From contig NZ_JGZG01000005.1 in NCBI RefSeq assembly GCF_000741295.1, forward strand, positions 310,001-374,000: a DNA stretch of 64,000 nucleotides. Reading direction: 5' to 3'. The position numbers and the translations under genes are program-made. This document shows positions 54,283 to 63,694 of this stretch, in pieces; the stretch's first letter is position 1, and each line of letters begins with the position of its first letter. This DNA comes from Bifidobacterium pseudolongum subsp. globosum (GTDB taxonomy: Bacteria; Actinomycetota; Actinomycetes; Actinomycetales; Bifidobacteriaceae). The notes beneath the pieces are model-generated. The model was not told the origin of the DNA. It worked only from the letters and a program-made list of their open reading frames with translations, and searched no databases.

Positions 54283-55043
54283 ATGCGCCGTTGACCAGAC
54301 GCCATGGGACACCCGCACACCTTGGTGATGAGGATTCACCGAAGTATGTGGATGTGCCATTGATTGATGTCGATGATGTGATGGTGCAGGGGGAGTTGTT
54401 TCCCCTACGCGACCTGCATGAACCGTTGTTCGGGTACCGCGGTACCGTCGCCTCACGTGTGGCGGGCATCACGTACCGGCAGCTCGATTATTGGGCGCGC
54501 AAACGCATCGTTGTGCCGTCCATCGCGCCATCGACCGGTTCGGGGTCGCGTCGTCTGTATGCCTTCCGCGATGTCGTCATCCTGGCCGTGTCGAAGAAAC
54601 TGCTCGATATCGGTGTGAACCTGCAGAACGTGACGAACGCGGTCGAATACCTGATGCGCCAGCCTTCAGACCGTCTTGAGCACATGACGATCCTCTGTGA
54701 CGGGCAGCAGGTCGAGGAATGCGTCGAAGGCGAGCAGATGGCGCGGATGCTCAGCAGGGGAGAGGCGGTGTTCGGCGTATCCGTTGGTGCGCTGTGGCAC
54801 CGCATCCAAGATGCCCTCGCCACGGAAGAGCATGTGGAGGTGACCGATGCCGCTGTCATTGATCGGTCACTGCCGGTCAACCGTTTGGCGGCGGAACGCC
54901 TGCGTGAGACGCTCGACAAACGGCGTGTCCCACGTGAGGCGATACTGTTCGCAACGGATTCTGGTGCCGTTTCGCCAACACTGGCCGACGTGGATCAGAC
55001 AGCGGCGGATCAGCCCATATTGAGTCAAGGAACATTGTCATGA
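54279..55043 (+). CDS. MerR-family transcriptional regulator (Rv1828-like)
   Basis: A 254-residue protein whose MerR helix-turn-helix lies at about residues 60-115: YRGTVASRVAGITYRQLDYW and the winged SGSRRLYAFRDVVILAVSKKL, cut here to SRRLYAFRDVVILAV. The N terminus of about 55 residues is acidic and the C terminus after residue 170 is divergent. Rv1828 is the mycobacterial counterpart and binds DNA of its own region. It overlaps garA by four bases and the next gene by four bases. Confidence 0.9.
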   Translation: MNAPLTRRHGTPAHLGDEDSPKYVDVPLIDVDDVMVQGELFPLRDLHEPLFGYRGTVASRVAGITYRQLDYWARKRIVVPSIAPSTGSGSRRLYAFRDVVILAVSKKLLDIGVNLQNVTNAVEYLMRQPSDRLEHMTILCDGQQVEECVEGEQMARMLSRGEAVFGVSVGALWHRIQDALATEEHVEVTDAAVIDRSLPVNRLAAERLRETLDKRRVPREAILFATDSGAVSPTLADVDQTAADQPILSQGTLS

Positions 55044-55465
55044 ACGCTTTACCAGCCATCCTGTGGATTATCGGCGCCGCCGTGGCATTGCTTGTCTGTG
55101 TGGTGACCGTGATGAGCAGTCATTACCGGGACGGCCGTGCCAATGAGGTGCGTCCGGTGACCTGGACGGTGATCGGCGGCCATGTGGCCTCATTCGTCCT
55201 ATTGGCGGCGCCATACGTGGTGTATCTGGCGAACAGTGCATCAATCGGCGCACATGCGCGGTCGTTGTACACCAAACTCGGCTGGGCATCCGCGGCTGTG
55301 GCCGTGGCGCTGGTGATGGTCGAGCTTGTGCTGATGTATCTGCAAGCACGTCGTGCAATGCTTGCACAGGAGGCACGTGCCAGCGTGCAACAGGATGTGC
55401 CAGCGCCGTCTGAGCGCTGCGGCAGTGACGGCGATGACGATGACAAACCGTCATCGCTGTGGTGA
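55040..55465 (+). CDS. Membrane protein of unknown function after merR
   Basis: A 141-residue protein with three membrane segments (about 7-25, 44-66 and 80-103) and a C-terminal tail of acidic and polar residues (SDGDDDDKP). It overlaps merR by ATGA and ends the block, followed by a hairpin. No family recognised. A comparable gene in the mycobacterial block is not obvious to me. Confidence 0.75.
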   Translation: MNALPAILWIIGAAVALLVCVVTVMSSHYRDGRANEVRPVTWTVIGGHVASFVLLAAPYVVYLANSASIGAHARSLYTKLGWASAAVAVALVMVELVLMYLQARRAMLAQEARASVQQDVPAPSERCGSDGDDDDKPSSLW

Positions 55466-55495
55466 GTCTTGTGCACAGCCAATGGGATACAAAAC

Positions 55496-55534
55496 AGCGG
55501 GTATCAATCATCGGTGGGACGATTGATACCCGCT
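55496..55534. terminator. Hairpin between convergent membrane-protein and HAD genes
   Basis: AGCGGGTATCAATC (55496-55509) pairs perfectly with GATTGATACCCGCT (55521-55534), loop 11 bases. It lies between a plus-strand stop (55465) and a minus-strand stop (55607). Confidence 0.7.
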
Positions 55535-55606
55535 GAACGGATATGCCATATATCGCTAATCTGACATAACGTACATTATCGGCTAAACGGGGATTACTGT
55601 GAATCC

Positions 55607-56338
55607 TTATGCAGTGGCCTTGCCCGCGAAGTATTCCTCCACGGCTCCGGACAGTTCGTCCACATGGTCAATCACACGGTATGCGCCGTGTTCGACCAGT
55701 TCGTTCGGCTCGGCGTAACCCCAGCCGCAGCCTAGACAATCCAATGCGCATGCCTTGGCGCCGTCCACATCGGTCCAACGGTCGCCGACCATGAGCGCAC
55801 GGTCATCGAGCTCGCGGTTGAACCCGATGTTGTCGAACGCATACCGGATCACCGAGGCCTTGTCCACGCGCGAATTGTCGGTGCTGGCGCCATAGATGCC
55901 ATCGACGAGTTCGGTGATGTGGAAATGGTCGCACACCGGCTTCGCTTGGTATTCGGGCTTGCATGTGGCCACGGCAAGGTAATAGCCGGCCTCGCGCAGC
56001 TTCGTGAGCTGTTCGGGAATGCCCGGATACAACGTGTTGTACAGCCGTCCCGGCACCTTGTGCCCGGGGTTGTTCGGGTCGTCGAACACCGCTGCGTCAC
56101 CGTAATAATGCCGGTACACACGCACGGCCTCATCGAGTTTGTTGTCGGGAATGTGGTTGCGCTTCATCGATTCGAAGATCGCCGGCCCGATGAACCGCTG
56201 CAGTTCCGCCTGATCAGGAACCGGTACACCGACCGCTTCGAACGCCTTGATCACGCAGGCGATGATGCCTGGATCAGATTTCGTCAATGTGCCGTCGAGA
56301 TCCAACAGGACCACACGTTGTGGATGAGCGAATTCCAT
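55607..56338 (-). CDS. HAD-superfamily phosphatase (phosphoglycolate phosphatase-like)
   Basis: The 243-residue protein has all HAD motifs: LLDLDGTLTKSDPG (nucleophile D in DLDGT), a motif II threonine in VATCKPEY, motif III lysine near DNSRVDKAS and motif IV in MVGDRWTDVDGAKACALD. The cap region spans about residues 20-100. The closest class is Gph/PGMB-like; the substrate is not known. AGAGG precedes the ATG. It is followed upstream by rbpA on the same strand, 72 bases away. Confidence 0.88.
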   Translation of the reverse strand: MEFAHPQRVVLLDLDGTLTKSDPGIIACVIKAFEAVGVPVPDQAELQRFIGPAIFESMKRNHIPDNKLDEAVRVYRHYYGDAAVFDDPNNPGHKVPGRLYNTLYPGIPEQLTKLREAGYYLAVATCKPEYQAKPVCDHFHITELVDGIYGASTDNSRVDKASVIRYAFDNIGFNRELDDRALMVGDRWTDVDGAKACALDCLGCGWGYAEPNELVEHGAYRVIDHVDELSGAVEEYFAGKATA

Positions 56339-56410
56339 GCCGCCTCTTCCCTAGTTCGTCAATTGGTCATTCAAAGATGCGTCCCGGCGAGGCGGGACCC
56401 ACGGCCGGAC

Positions 56411-56758
56411 TCACTCGTAGTCCGGAATCCAGCCATCCCGGTGCATTTGGAGGCGCTTGTCCAGCAGGGTCTTCAGTTCGTCCTCACTGCGGCGTTCCAG
56501 AAGCATGTCCCAGTGCGTGCGCGTCGGCTTGGCGACGTCGTCGCCGGTGTTGTCTTTGTCGTCCTCACGATGCGCGGTCGCGCCGCAACGGCACTCCCAT
56601 TCGCTCGGGATGTCGGCTCCTTCGGCGAACGGCAGAATCGTACGGTGCCCGCGTGGGCAGACATATGCGACCTCCATGCGCGCCGCGAAGTCGACGTTGT
56701 CGTCGGACTCGAGCGACTTCGCTCCAATGCTCATGCCGCGTAGGCTGCGTTCCGCCAT
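56411..56758 (-). CDS. rbpA: RNA polymerase-binding protein RbpA
   Basis: Actinobacterial transcription activator that binds RNA polymerase and group 1 sigma factors. The 115-residue protein has VAYVCPRGHRTILPFA and WECRCGATA, the central beta-barrel core with cysteines, and the C-terminal sigma-interacting helix MLLERRSEDELKTLLDKRL. GAGGAGG lies about eight bases ahead of the ATG. A lineage marker for Actinobacteria. Confidence 0.95.
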   Translation of the reverse strand: MAERSLRGMSIGAKSLESDDNVDFAARMEVAYVCPRGHRTILPFAEGADIPSEWECRCGATAHREDDKDNTGDDVAKPTRTHWDMLLERRSEDELKTLLDKRLQMHRDGWIPDYE

Positions 56759-56837
56759 ACCTGTGCCTCCTCTTGATTACACAATGATTCCACGCTACAA
56801 AACAGTTCGGACGATGGGTTTATTCCTGCACTATGCG

Positions 56838-59438
56838 TCAGTCCACACCGGAATACGCCACAATGCCGCGGTTCACCGCATCGAACGCCTCACGTGCACG
56901 GGCGGCGAGCATGGCATGCTGCTCCCCCATGTACGGTTCGGCCACGGCAATCTGCTGCAGCACGTCGGCGAGGCGCTTCGCGTTGCGCACGAAGTCACCA
57001 CCCGTCAATTCGGTGTGTTCGAGCACCTGCGCCAGACTGTCCCCGCAGGCCCAGTCGTAGATGATGTCCACAATGCCGAAATCCAGTGGCTGCAGATAGC
57101 TGTCCATGCCGGCGTCCTCACACAACACGAGCACCTGTTCGTCAAGGTACTTGAGTTCGCGCGCCCGTTGGGCGACAAGGCCATGCGGGCCACCCGGGTA
57201 GCGACGGGGTTCTCCCCCTTCGCCACGGCGCGCCTCATACAGCAACGACGAGAGCAATGCCGCGATCTGCGGGACCGACAGGTCGTCGAGCACGCCTTCG
57301 GTGATGGCCTGCGCCAACACAAGGTCGCGCTCGGAATACAGGCGGCGCAGCAACTGGCCCTGCTCGGTGAGCGTATAGTCGCGCACGCCATCGTGATCAG
57401 TGCGTTCCAAGTACCCCAGACGGTCGAGAATCTCGCAGATGCGGTCGAATTGGCGCGCCACGGAGCCGGTACGCGAATCGTACCGTTGGCGTAGGCGCTC
57501 CAGTTCACGCGTCTCGCGCATCCACCGGTGCCCCCACTTCATGTGGTCCTGGAAATCCGGGCATTGCTTGCACGGATGGTCGTGCTCAAGCTCCTTGAGT
57601 TTGGCAATCCTGGCGTCAAGGCGGCGGAAGGCGCGGGATTTGTCCGCGTTCGTGGCGAACACCTCATGCTTGAGCTTGCGGCGTTCGTTCTTCTGCAACT
57701 CGTTGAGCTGCATGCGGATGCGCAACAGGTCGGTGAAATCGCCGTATTCGCAGGTCATGGCCTCGGCATACCCGGCAAGGGCCGCGGTGAGTGCGTCGAT
57801 GCGCGCCTCGATCTGCCATGCCGACTCGTTCGCTTCCCACTGGGCGAACGAATGGTCAAGCGTGATGCGCGCCGTCTCGTAATCGCTCGTGTTGAGCAGA
57901 TTGACGGCCATGTTGAACGTCGGCTTGAAACTCGAATGCAGCGGATAGACACGCTTGCTCGACAGCGCGACCGCCGTTTCCGGAGTGAATCCACGGTGAT
58001 CCACGACGACAGCGTTGCCGATCGTATCAATGCCGCGGCGGCCGGCGCGGCCGGTCAATTGCGTGTACTCCCCCGGCGTGAGGCCCACGATGCCGGTGCC
58101 ATCGTATTTTTCGAGCTTCTCGATGACAACACTGCGTGCTGGCATGTTGATGCCGAGGGCAAGCGTCTCCGTGGCAAACACCACCTTGATGAGCCCCTCT
58201 TCGAACAGGCGCTCCACAATCTGCTTGAACAACGCCACCATGCCGGCGTGGTGCGCGGCGAAGCCCTCTTCGAGGGCGTGACGGAAGCGCGCGAAATGCA
58301 GCGTCTTCAGGTCGTCATGCGTCAGCTGGCCTTCGATCATCTCATCGACGATGCTGCGGATGCGCAGCGCCTCGTCGTCGCTTGTAAGGCGCAGGCCGGC
58401 GTCAAGGCATTGGTCGACCGCCTCGTCGCAGCCGTTGCGCGAGAATATGAAATAAATCGCCGGCAACATGCCCAGGAAATTGAGTTCGTCCACGACCGCC
58501 CAGCGTTTCGGCTGGTAGCGTTCCACCTGACGCGCCGACCGTGATTCCGGCCTGCCGTGGCGTCCGCGCCCCTTGCGTCTGTCCGGCCGTTCGGCGCCGC
58601 GCCGACGTTGCTCACGACGCATGTATTCGTCGAGTCGGTTCGTCAGGCGGGCATTGAGTTTCGTGGTGGGCCGGCCATTGTCGTCATGCCGGTACAGGTC
58701 GAACAATTCGGGTTCGGTGCGTGGATCGCGCTGAATCAGCACGTATTGCTCAAGCGGCACTGGCCGGTGTTCCGACACGACGAGCTTGGTCTCGCCACGC
58801 ACCGATGCGATCCAGTCCGCAAAATCCTCCACGTTCGAGACCGTGGCCGACAGGCCGACGATGCGCACCGACTGCGGCAGGTGGATGATGACCTCTTCCC
58901 ACACGGGGCCACGGAACCGGTCGGCCAGATAATGCACCTCGTCGAGCACGACATAGCGCAACGCCTGCAGTGTCGTGGAATGCTCGTACAGCATGTTGCG
59001 CAGCACCTCGGTCGTCATGACCACGATGTCGGCTTCGGAATTGATCGAGGTGTCACCGGTGAGCAACCCCACTTTGTCCGGGCCGTACAATGCCACGAGA
59101 TCATGGTATTTCTGGTTGCTCAACGCTTTGATCGGCGTGGTGTAGAAGGCCTTCGCGTTCTGTTGTTGCGCCAGATAGACCGCGAAGTCGGCCACCACGG
59201 TCTTGCCGGCGCCGGTCGGGGCCGCCACCAGTACATTGGACCCCTGTTCCAGTGCCTCGTTGGCATCCGTCTGGAACCGGTCGAGCTCGAACGGCAGTGT
59301 GTCGGCGAACTTGGCCGCGATGGATCGGCGTTGCCGCTTGACACGGTCGAACCGTGCATACCGTTCGGCTGGCGTCAGTTCACGCTCCTCACCCGTATCG
59401 TCTGGTGATGGTTTCCTTGACCTGTGATGACGTGCCAT
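56838..59438 (-). CDS. Ski2/Mtr4-like superfamily 2 RNA helicase (HelY-type)
   Basis: The 866-residue protein has VAAPTGAGKT (motif I), TTPIKALSNQKYHD, LDEVHYLAD (motif II, DEVH box), GLSATVSN (motif III), and in the second half VVFATETLALGINMPARSVV and QLTGRAGRRGID (motifs V and VI). A helical C-terminal region follows with CKQCPDF. HelY-type enzymes in actinobacteria are thought to take part in RNA processing. An insert rich in R and G (about residues 285-315) is present. AAGGG precedes the ATG. It lies upstream of rbpA on the same strand. Confidence 0.92.
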   Translation of the reverse strand: MARHHRSRKPSPDDTGEERELTPAERYARFDRVKRQRRSIAAKFADTLPFELDRFQTDANEALEQGSNVLVAAPTGAGKTVVADFAVYLAQQQNAKAFYTTPIKALSNQKYHDLVALYGPDKVGLLTGDTSINSEADIVVMTTEVLRNMLYEHSTTLQALRYVVLDEVHYLADRFRGPVWEEVIIHLPQSVRIVGLSATVSNVEDFADWIASVRGETKLVVSEHRPVPLEQYVLIQRDPRTEPELFDLYRHDDNGRPTTKLNARLTNRLDEYMRREQRRRGAERPDRRKGRGRHGRPESRSARQVERYQPKRWAVVDELNFLGMLPAIYFIFSRNGCDEAVDQCLDAGLRLTSDDEALRIRSIVDEMIEGQLTHDDLKTLHFARFRHALEEGFAAHHAGMVALFKQIVERLFEEGLIKVVFATETLALGINMPARSVVIEKLEKYDGTGIVGLTPGEYTQLTGRAGRRGIDTIGNAVVVDHRGFTPETAVALSSKRVYPLHSSFKPTFNMAVNLLNTSDYETARITLDHSFAQWEANESAWQIEARIDALTAALAGYAEAMTCEYGDFTDLLRIRMQLNELQKNERRKLKHEVFATNADKSRAFRRLDARIAKLKELEHDHPCKQCPDFQDHMKWGHRWMRETRELERLRQRYDSRTGSVARQFDRICEILDRLGYLERTDHDGVRDYTLTEQGQLLRRLYSERDLVLAQAITEGVLDDLSVPQIAALLSSLLYEARRGEGGEPRRYPGGPHGLVAQRARELKYLDEQVLVLCEDAGMDSYLQPLDFGIVDIIYDWACGDSLAQVLEHTELTGGDFVRNAKRLADVLQQIAVAEPYMGEQHAMLAARAREAFDAVNRGIVAYSGVD

Positions 59439-59471
59439 AACCCTTCATCTCGTCATAAACAATCGGTGGTG

Positions 59472-59789
59472 TCAGTCATTGAATGTGGACCAGCGGCTCC
59501 ATGTGCGCACATGGCGTTCCTCGCGCCGTTGACGGCGTTCGATGACCTCCGCATGGGCGTCGGAGTAGCGTTCCGCGGCCACGCGCAATGGTTCGGTGAA
59601 AATCGGGCGTTGGGGAGCCTGCACCGTGCTGTCATGTTCGCCCATGCGGCCCAGACGTTCGGAGATCTGCGCTCCGGTCTTGCTGACGTCATGCAGCGCG
59701 CGCATGCCATGCACCGCCGCATACACACAGCCGGCGATGAGCATGCCGAGCATGAACAGTGCCAGAATAAGCCAAACCCACCAAGGCAT
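59472..59789 (-). CDS. Small membrane protein of unknown function
   Basis: A 105-residue protein with one N-terminal membrane helix (MPWWVWLILALFMLGMLIAG) and a charged cytoplasmic remainder containing RLGRMGEHDST and RYSDAHAEVIERRQRREERH. ATG 59789 follows GGGGAG by about eight bases; the GTG at 59798 lies too close to that site. It stands between the WYL-domain regulator and the helicase on the same strand, so may be co-transcribed. No family recognised. Confidence 0.7.
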   Translation of the reverse strand: MPWWVWLILALFMLGMLIAGCVYAAVHGMRALHDVSKTGAQISERLGRMGEHDSTVQAPQRPIFTEPLRVAAERYSDAHAEVIERRQRREERHVRTWSRWSTFND

Positions 59790-59803
59790 AGGTGTCACTC
59801 CCC

Positions 59804-61732
59804 TCAGGATGCCGATTCTTCTGTATCTTGGGCGGTCTCCTCGGAGATGCTCAATTCACGTTGTGCGCGTGCCACCATCATCGACCGCAGCGTTTCGGGC
59901 GCCACCGCTACAATATGGCGCGCGTGCGCGATGCAGAACGCGACGAACCACGAATCGGAACGGACGAACAGATGGACCTTCTCGCCTTCGCCGCATGGTT
60001 CTACATGCGCGTCCGCAAGCGTCTTGATGAACTGCAGGTGAGGTTGGTCGGTGATGAACACCGCTGGCGTGGCAGTGTCGGTGATCCATTTGCGCAAATC
60101 GCTGACCGAGACGTCGGGCACATGCAACTCGGCGGTCGGCTCGACGATCTGCGCCTCTTCGATGCGTGAGATTGTGAGCACCTGCCAGATGCGCGGCTCG
60201 CCGGTCTCCTTGTTGATCGTCATGTCTTTGTGCACGAGTTCCTGCAGGTCCTGCGGAGCCACATCGGCCACATCGGTCCACATGGCCGCGTAATACACGC
60301 CCTCGTCCACGTAGATCTTGGATGGCGCCACCAGACGGCGCAGATTGCGTCCGGCGCCGTCTCGGTACACCATGTTGAGCAGCTTGTGCTCTTTGATGGC
60401 GTTCTTGACCGCAGTGAAGCTCCGCGGTTCGACCTCATAGCCGGTCAGGCTCAGCCACGGCGTCTCCCCCGGTGCGACATGCTTGACGAGGCGTTCGTAG
60501 AGATCCTGTGCCTGCTCACGCTGGTCGGCGGGCAGCAGCGACGCATGGGCGAGGTAGTTCACCGAGGCGGTGAGCATGCTCATGTATTGTGGCGAAATGC
60601 CGGCCAGACGTTCTAACCCCAGCGAGTTGGTGGCCGAGACGATGCCTTCGGCGTCAAGGAGCGACCAGTCGATGTCGAAGAACTGGCTACCGGCCATTTC
60701 GCCATCGTCGGAGACCGTGGTGAGCGTATTGATGTCTTTGTGGATCGTGGCCACGTATTTTTTGAGCTCATCGTCGCTTTTCGGCTCGCCGATGAATCGG
60801 GTGGCCAGCTCGGGCAGGGAGTATTCCTCGCCCAGATGCGCCGAAAGGAACAGCATGAGGCGCAACCTGCGGTCCACTTCGCTGCCGGTCTGGAACGAGC
60901 TCTTCTTGCCGTGTTTGCCGTCGGTCTCTTCCTCGTCGCCTTCGCCATCCGCTGATTCGATGGATTGGGCGCGCACTTTGGCGGCCGAGGAATTGGCGGA
61001 ATCATCGGCGAGCTGGAATTGCGTGGCTGCGTTCAGGCGCCGGCGGAAGGCGGCCACTGCCTCGGGTGGGCTCACGACCGACGAATTGGGGTGCTCCAGC
61101 ACGAACATGGCCAGATCGTCCGCATCGGTGTAGGCGACGTTGAGATGCTCCTCGCCCACGGCCACGGTGGCCGCGAACCGGCGCGAATCGACTTCCCTGA
61201 CGAGGTTCTCCGGAATGTGCTGGGTACCCAGACCCGGAGCCATCGAATCAAGGCCAAGACCCGGGATCGGCGTCTGCGGCACGCGGGGTGCGGTGCGTGA
61301 GGCATGCTGCTGCGTATGTACCGGCGCGGACGACATCGACATGGAACGGGCCAGATAGTTCGCCGCGGCGAGCACGGGCAGGTCCGCCTGCTGGAAGCGC
61401 AGGCGGATGCGCGGCTCGTCGCCGAGCTGCAGACGGTAGGAGGCGAAATCCTGACCTTCCGACTTCGAAGAATACTCGGGTTGGCGCGATTCGATCGCGA
61501 TGCCCATGGCCGCCAGTTTGGCGCGGTCTCGCTGGAATTGCTTGGCGAATGCCGCCTTTGCGGCTTGGTCGGCGAGCTCACCGTACGAATCGGCGTATGC
61601 CTTCACTCGCTGGGCGATTTGGCGGGATGTGAGCCATTGCGGGAATGCGGATGAAAGCACTGCCAGCACATCGAGCTCATGCTTGCCCCACTTGTCAGAA
61701 AAGCGACGCCTTCCGTTACTACCCTCAGCCAT
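59804..61732 (-). CDS. pafBC: PafB-PafC-type fused WYL-domain transcription regulator
   Basis: A 642-residue protein with two tandem units, each an N-terminal winged helix and a WYL-like domain: the first starts DKWGKHELDVLAVLSSAFPQ, the second starts near residue 290 with VDRRLRLMLFLSAHLGEEYS and contains LSLTGYEVEPRSF and NMVYRDGAGRNLRRL. This fits PafB and PafC, which in mycobacteria form a heterodimer controlling the LexA-independent DNA-damage response. Here both halves are one polypeptide. GAGGAC precedes the ATG. A -10-like stretch TAATGATAC lies just upstream. The association with the proteasome locus seen in mycobacteria is not seen here. Confidence 0.85.
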   Translation of the reverse strand: MAEGSNGRRRFSDKWGKHELDVLAVLSSAFPQWLTSRQIAQRVKAYADSYGELADQAAKAAFAKQFQRDRAKLAAMGIAIESRQPEYSSKSEGQDFASYRLQLGDEPRIRLRFQQADLPVLAAANYLARSMSMSSAPVHTQQHASRTAPRVPQTPIPGLGLDSMAPGLGTQHIPENLVREVDSRRFAATVAVGEEHLNVAYTDADDLAMFVLEHPNSSVVSPPEAVAAFRRRLNAATQFQLADDSANSSAAKVRAQSIESADGEGDEEETDGKHGKKSSFQTGSEVDRRLRLMLFLSAHLGEEYSLPELATRFIGEPKSDDELKKYVATIHKDINTLTTVSDDGEMAGSQFFDIDWSLLDAEGIVSATNSLGLERLAGISPQYMSMLTASVNYLAHASLLPADQREQAQDLYERLVKHVAPGETPWLSLTGYEVEPRSFTAVKNAIKEHKLLNMVYRDGAGRNLRRLVAPSKIYVDEGVYYAAMWTDVADVAPQDLQELVHKDMTINKETGEPRIWQVLTISRIEEAQIVEPTAELHVPDVSVSDLRKWITDTATPAVFITDQPHLQFIKTLADAHVEPCGEGEKVHLFVRSDSWFVAFCIAHARHIVAVAPETLRSMMVARAQRELSISEETAQDTEESAS

Positions 61733-61876
61733 TAGTCCTCACGTATCATTAAAGTTTCCAGTAAGTGTGTGCATGTGTTCATCGCGCACACCCGTTATCC
61801 ATGATAGAGGGTTTTTTGGGGAACGTTGGACAAAATCCCAAAAAAACCCTGATTTTCTTATATCGCGAACACACCA

Positions 61877-63304
61877 TCACAACCATTCATCGGGCTCTAT
61901 GCCCTGTGATCCCACATATTCACCGTTGGGCACATAGCTCGGATGCCCTTCGTCCTTCAAACGGGCGTCCCCGAACAACGAGACGTTGCGGCCAAAGGTC
62001 CAATCGCCCTGCACCTCGAACGACGCGGCCGCGGCGATGGACGGCACACCGTACGGGAACCGTTCCTCAAAATCGCGGATGTTCTTGTAGAACCGTTTGT
62101 CGAGCCTCACGTTCGGGAAATGGTAATCGCCGTCCTCCATCTCGTACGAATCGGTCAGGTGGAACCGGTCGGAACGCATGATGAACAGGTCGTCCGTCGT
62201 CTTCACCGGCAGGAACCGCATGCGGTCCACCTCGACGCAGATCGAGCCATTGAACAGGTTCACCGCGGCGCCCATCGCCGTTTCGAGCTGCACGACCTTC
62301 GTCGAAGTCGGGTCGGTGGGGTCCACCGTCTTGTAGTTGCGGATCACCGGCAGTGGGAGCACGCCGTTGTATTCGGCGAGCTTCTTGCGCAACACGTCGA
62401 TGCGCACCCAGATGTTGTTGGTGTTGAAGAACGGGTGCTTGTGGATGTCCATTGCATCGGCGCGGTCCTCGTCCGCCACCTGCGTCATCTCGCGCAGCAT
62501 CAGGCGCCCGGTCACCACGTCGCGCACGATGTGGCCGCCCTTGCGGTCGGCCTCGGTGCGGCGTGCCACCTCGATCATGAACGGGGCGCCGGTGTTCTCG
62601 AAATGCTGGGCCAGTGTGCGCGATGGACGCGCTCCGAGGTTGTCGGAATTCGAGATGAACAGATAACGGTAGCCCTGTTCCTCGAGGATGTCGAGCAGGC
62701 CGGATTCCCACAGCGTGGAATAGAGGTCGCCATGCCCCGGTGGGCACCATTCCAAATCGGGATTCGTCTCCCATGTCACCGGTTCGCCGGTGGCCACGTC
62801 GATCTTCGGCTCCACATGCTGGATGATTTCGACGGGCACGTCTTTCTGTTCGAAATGGCGGTCCTTGGCCACCGCCGCCATCGTGTCTCGCGAGGTGCGG
62901 AACGAGTCCATGAGAGTCAACGGCAACGCGACACCCAACCGCTTGCGGGCAGTGACGACCTGCCCGAGGATGATGTCGAGGAACCGCATCGGCTTGGCTT
63001 TGTGCCGGCGCACCGGCAGCAGCGACTTCGCGTAGTCGAGGCCCATCGACGTGCCCAGCCCGCCGTTGAGCTTGAGGAATGCGGTCTTGGCGAACGCATC
63101 CACGGCTTTTTCGTGATTGATTGTCTCGTAGACATCGTGGAAACTGGGGATGTCCGTGATCGGTTCCACTTCCTCTTCGCGGATCCAGCTGGTGCTCTCC
63201 TCGTTGCTCCACACCTCATACAGGTGCTCGAACTGCGCAATGGCGGTGTCGCTCATGCCATGCTCCCGCATCTTGTGTTCGGAGCGTTCAAATGCGTCGG
63301 CCAT
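61877..63304 (-). CDS. ugpA: UTP-glucose-1-phosphate uridylyltransferase, eukaryotic-type
   Basis: Makes UDP-glucose, needed in the bifidobacterial galactose/lacto-N-biose pathway. The 475-residue enzyme belongs to the UDPGP family (UGP1-like): KLNGGLGTSMG at the N terminus, LPLTLMDSFRTS, EWCPPGHGDLY, FISNSDNLG and NTNNIWV. It is unrelated to E. coli GalU. ATG 63304 is preceded by AAAGGGA at a rather long spacing; an in-frame ATG 63334 adds 10 residues. It is divergent from the tRNA-Pro gene. Confidence 0.94.
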   Translation of the reverse strand: MADAFERSEHKMREHGMSDTAIAQFEHLYEVWSNEESTSWIREEEVEPITDIPSFHDVYETINHEKAVDAFAKTAFLKLNGGLGTSMGLDYAKSLLPVRRHKAKPMRFLDIILGQVVTARKRLGVALPLTLMDSFRTSRDTMAAVAKDRHFEQKDVPVEIIQHVEPKIDVATGEPVTWETNPDLEWCPPGHGDLYSTLWESGLLDILEEQGYRYLFISNSDNLGARPSRTLAQHFENTGAPFMIEVARRTEADRKGGHIVRDVVTGRLMLREMTQVADEDRADAMDIHKHPFFNTNNIWVRIDVLRKKLAEYNGVLPLPVIRNYKTVDPTDPTSTKVVQLETAMGAAVNLFNGSICVEVDRMRFLPVKTTDDLFIMRSDRFHLTDSYEMEDGDYHFPNVRLDKRFYKNIRDFEERFPYGVPSIAAAASFEVQGDWTFGRNVSLFGDARLKDEGHPSYVPNGEYVGSQGIEPDEWL

Positions 63305-63538
63305 GGTAGTGACCAATCCCTTTCTACTTATCAATTTCGTGTACCAGTGTAGCGGCCATATTGTGTGTATGTCTAATTCTCTGCTAATACACTTACATTA
63401 TTCCGCAATGAACCATCGCAATTCACCAATCGCTGATGCAGCGAAAAGCTGAATGATTCATCTCGGGCGCCATGGAATGCTAGATGGTGTATTCGGGCAT
63501 GCAGATGCTCGATTGGCGTGTTGCGTCCACCCCTGTGC

Positions 63539-63544
63539 TATATT
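63539..63544 (+). promoter_or_regulatory. Candidate -10 box of tRNA-Pro
   Basis: TATATT at 63539-63544, 26 bases before the tRNA. TTGGCG at 63513-63518 could be a -35 but with a 20-base spacer, so the call is weak. Confidence 0.4.
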
Positions 63545-63570
63545 GTTCTCTTGGTGCACGAAGCGCCGTT

Positions 63571-63644
<74 letters not shown>

Positions 63645-63650
63645 CAAACA

Positions 63651-63684
63651 AATGCCCGCCGCATGTCACTATGCGGCGGGCATT
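63651..63684. terminator. Hairpin between tRNA-Pro and der
   Basis: AATGCCCGCCGCAT (63651-63664) pairs perfectly with ATGCGGCGGGCATT (63671-63684), loop six bases. It lies between the tRNA end and the convergent der stop at 63695, so it may serve both directions. Confidence 0.75.
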
Positions 63685-63694
63685 GATGTTTGCG

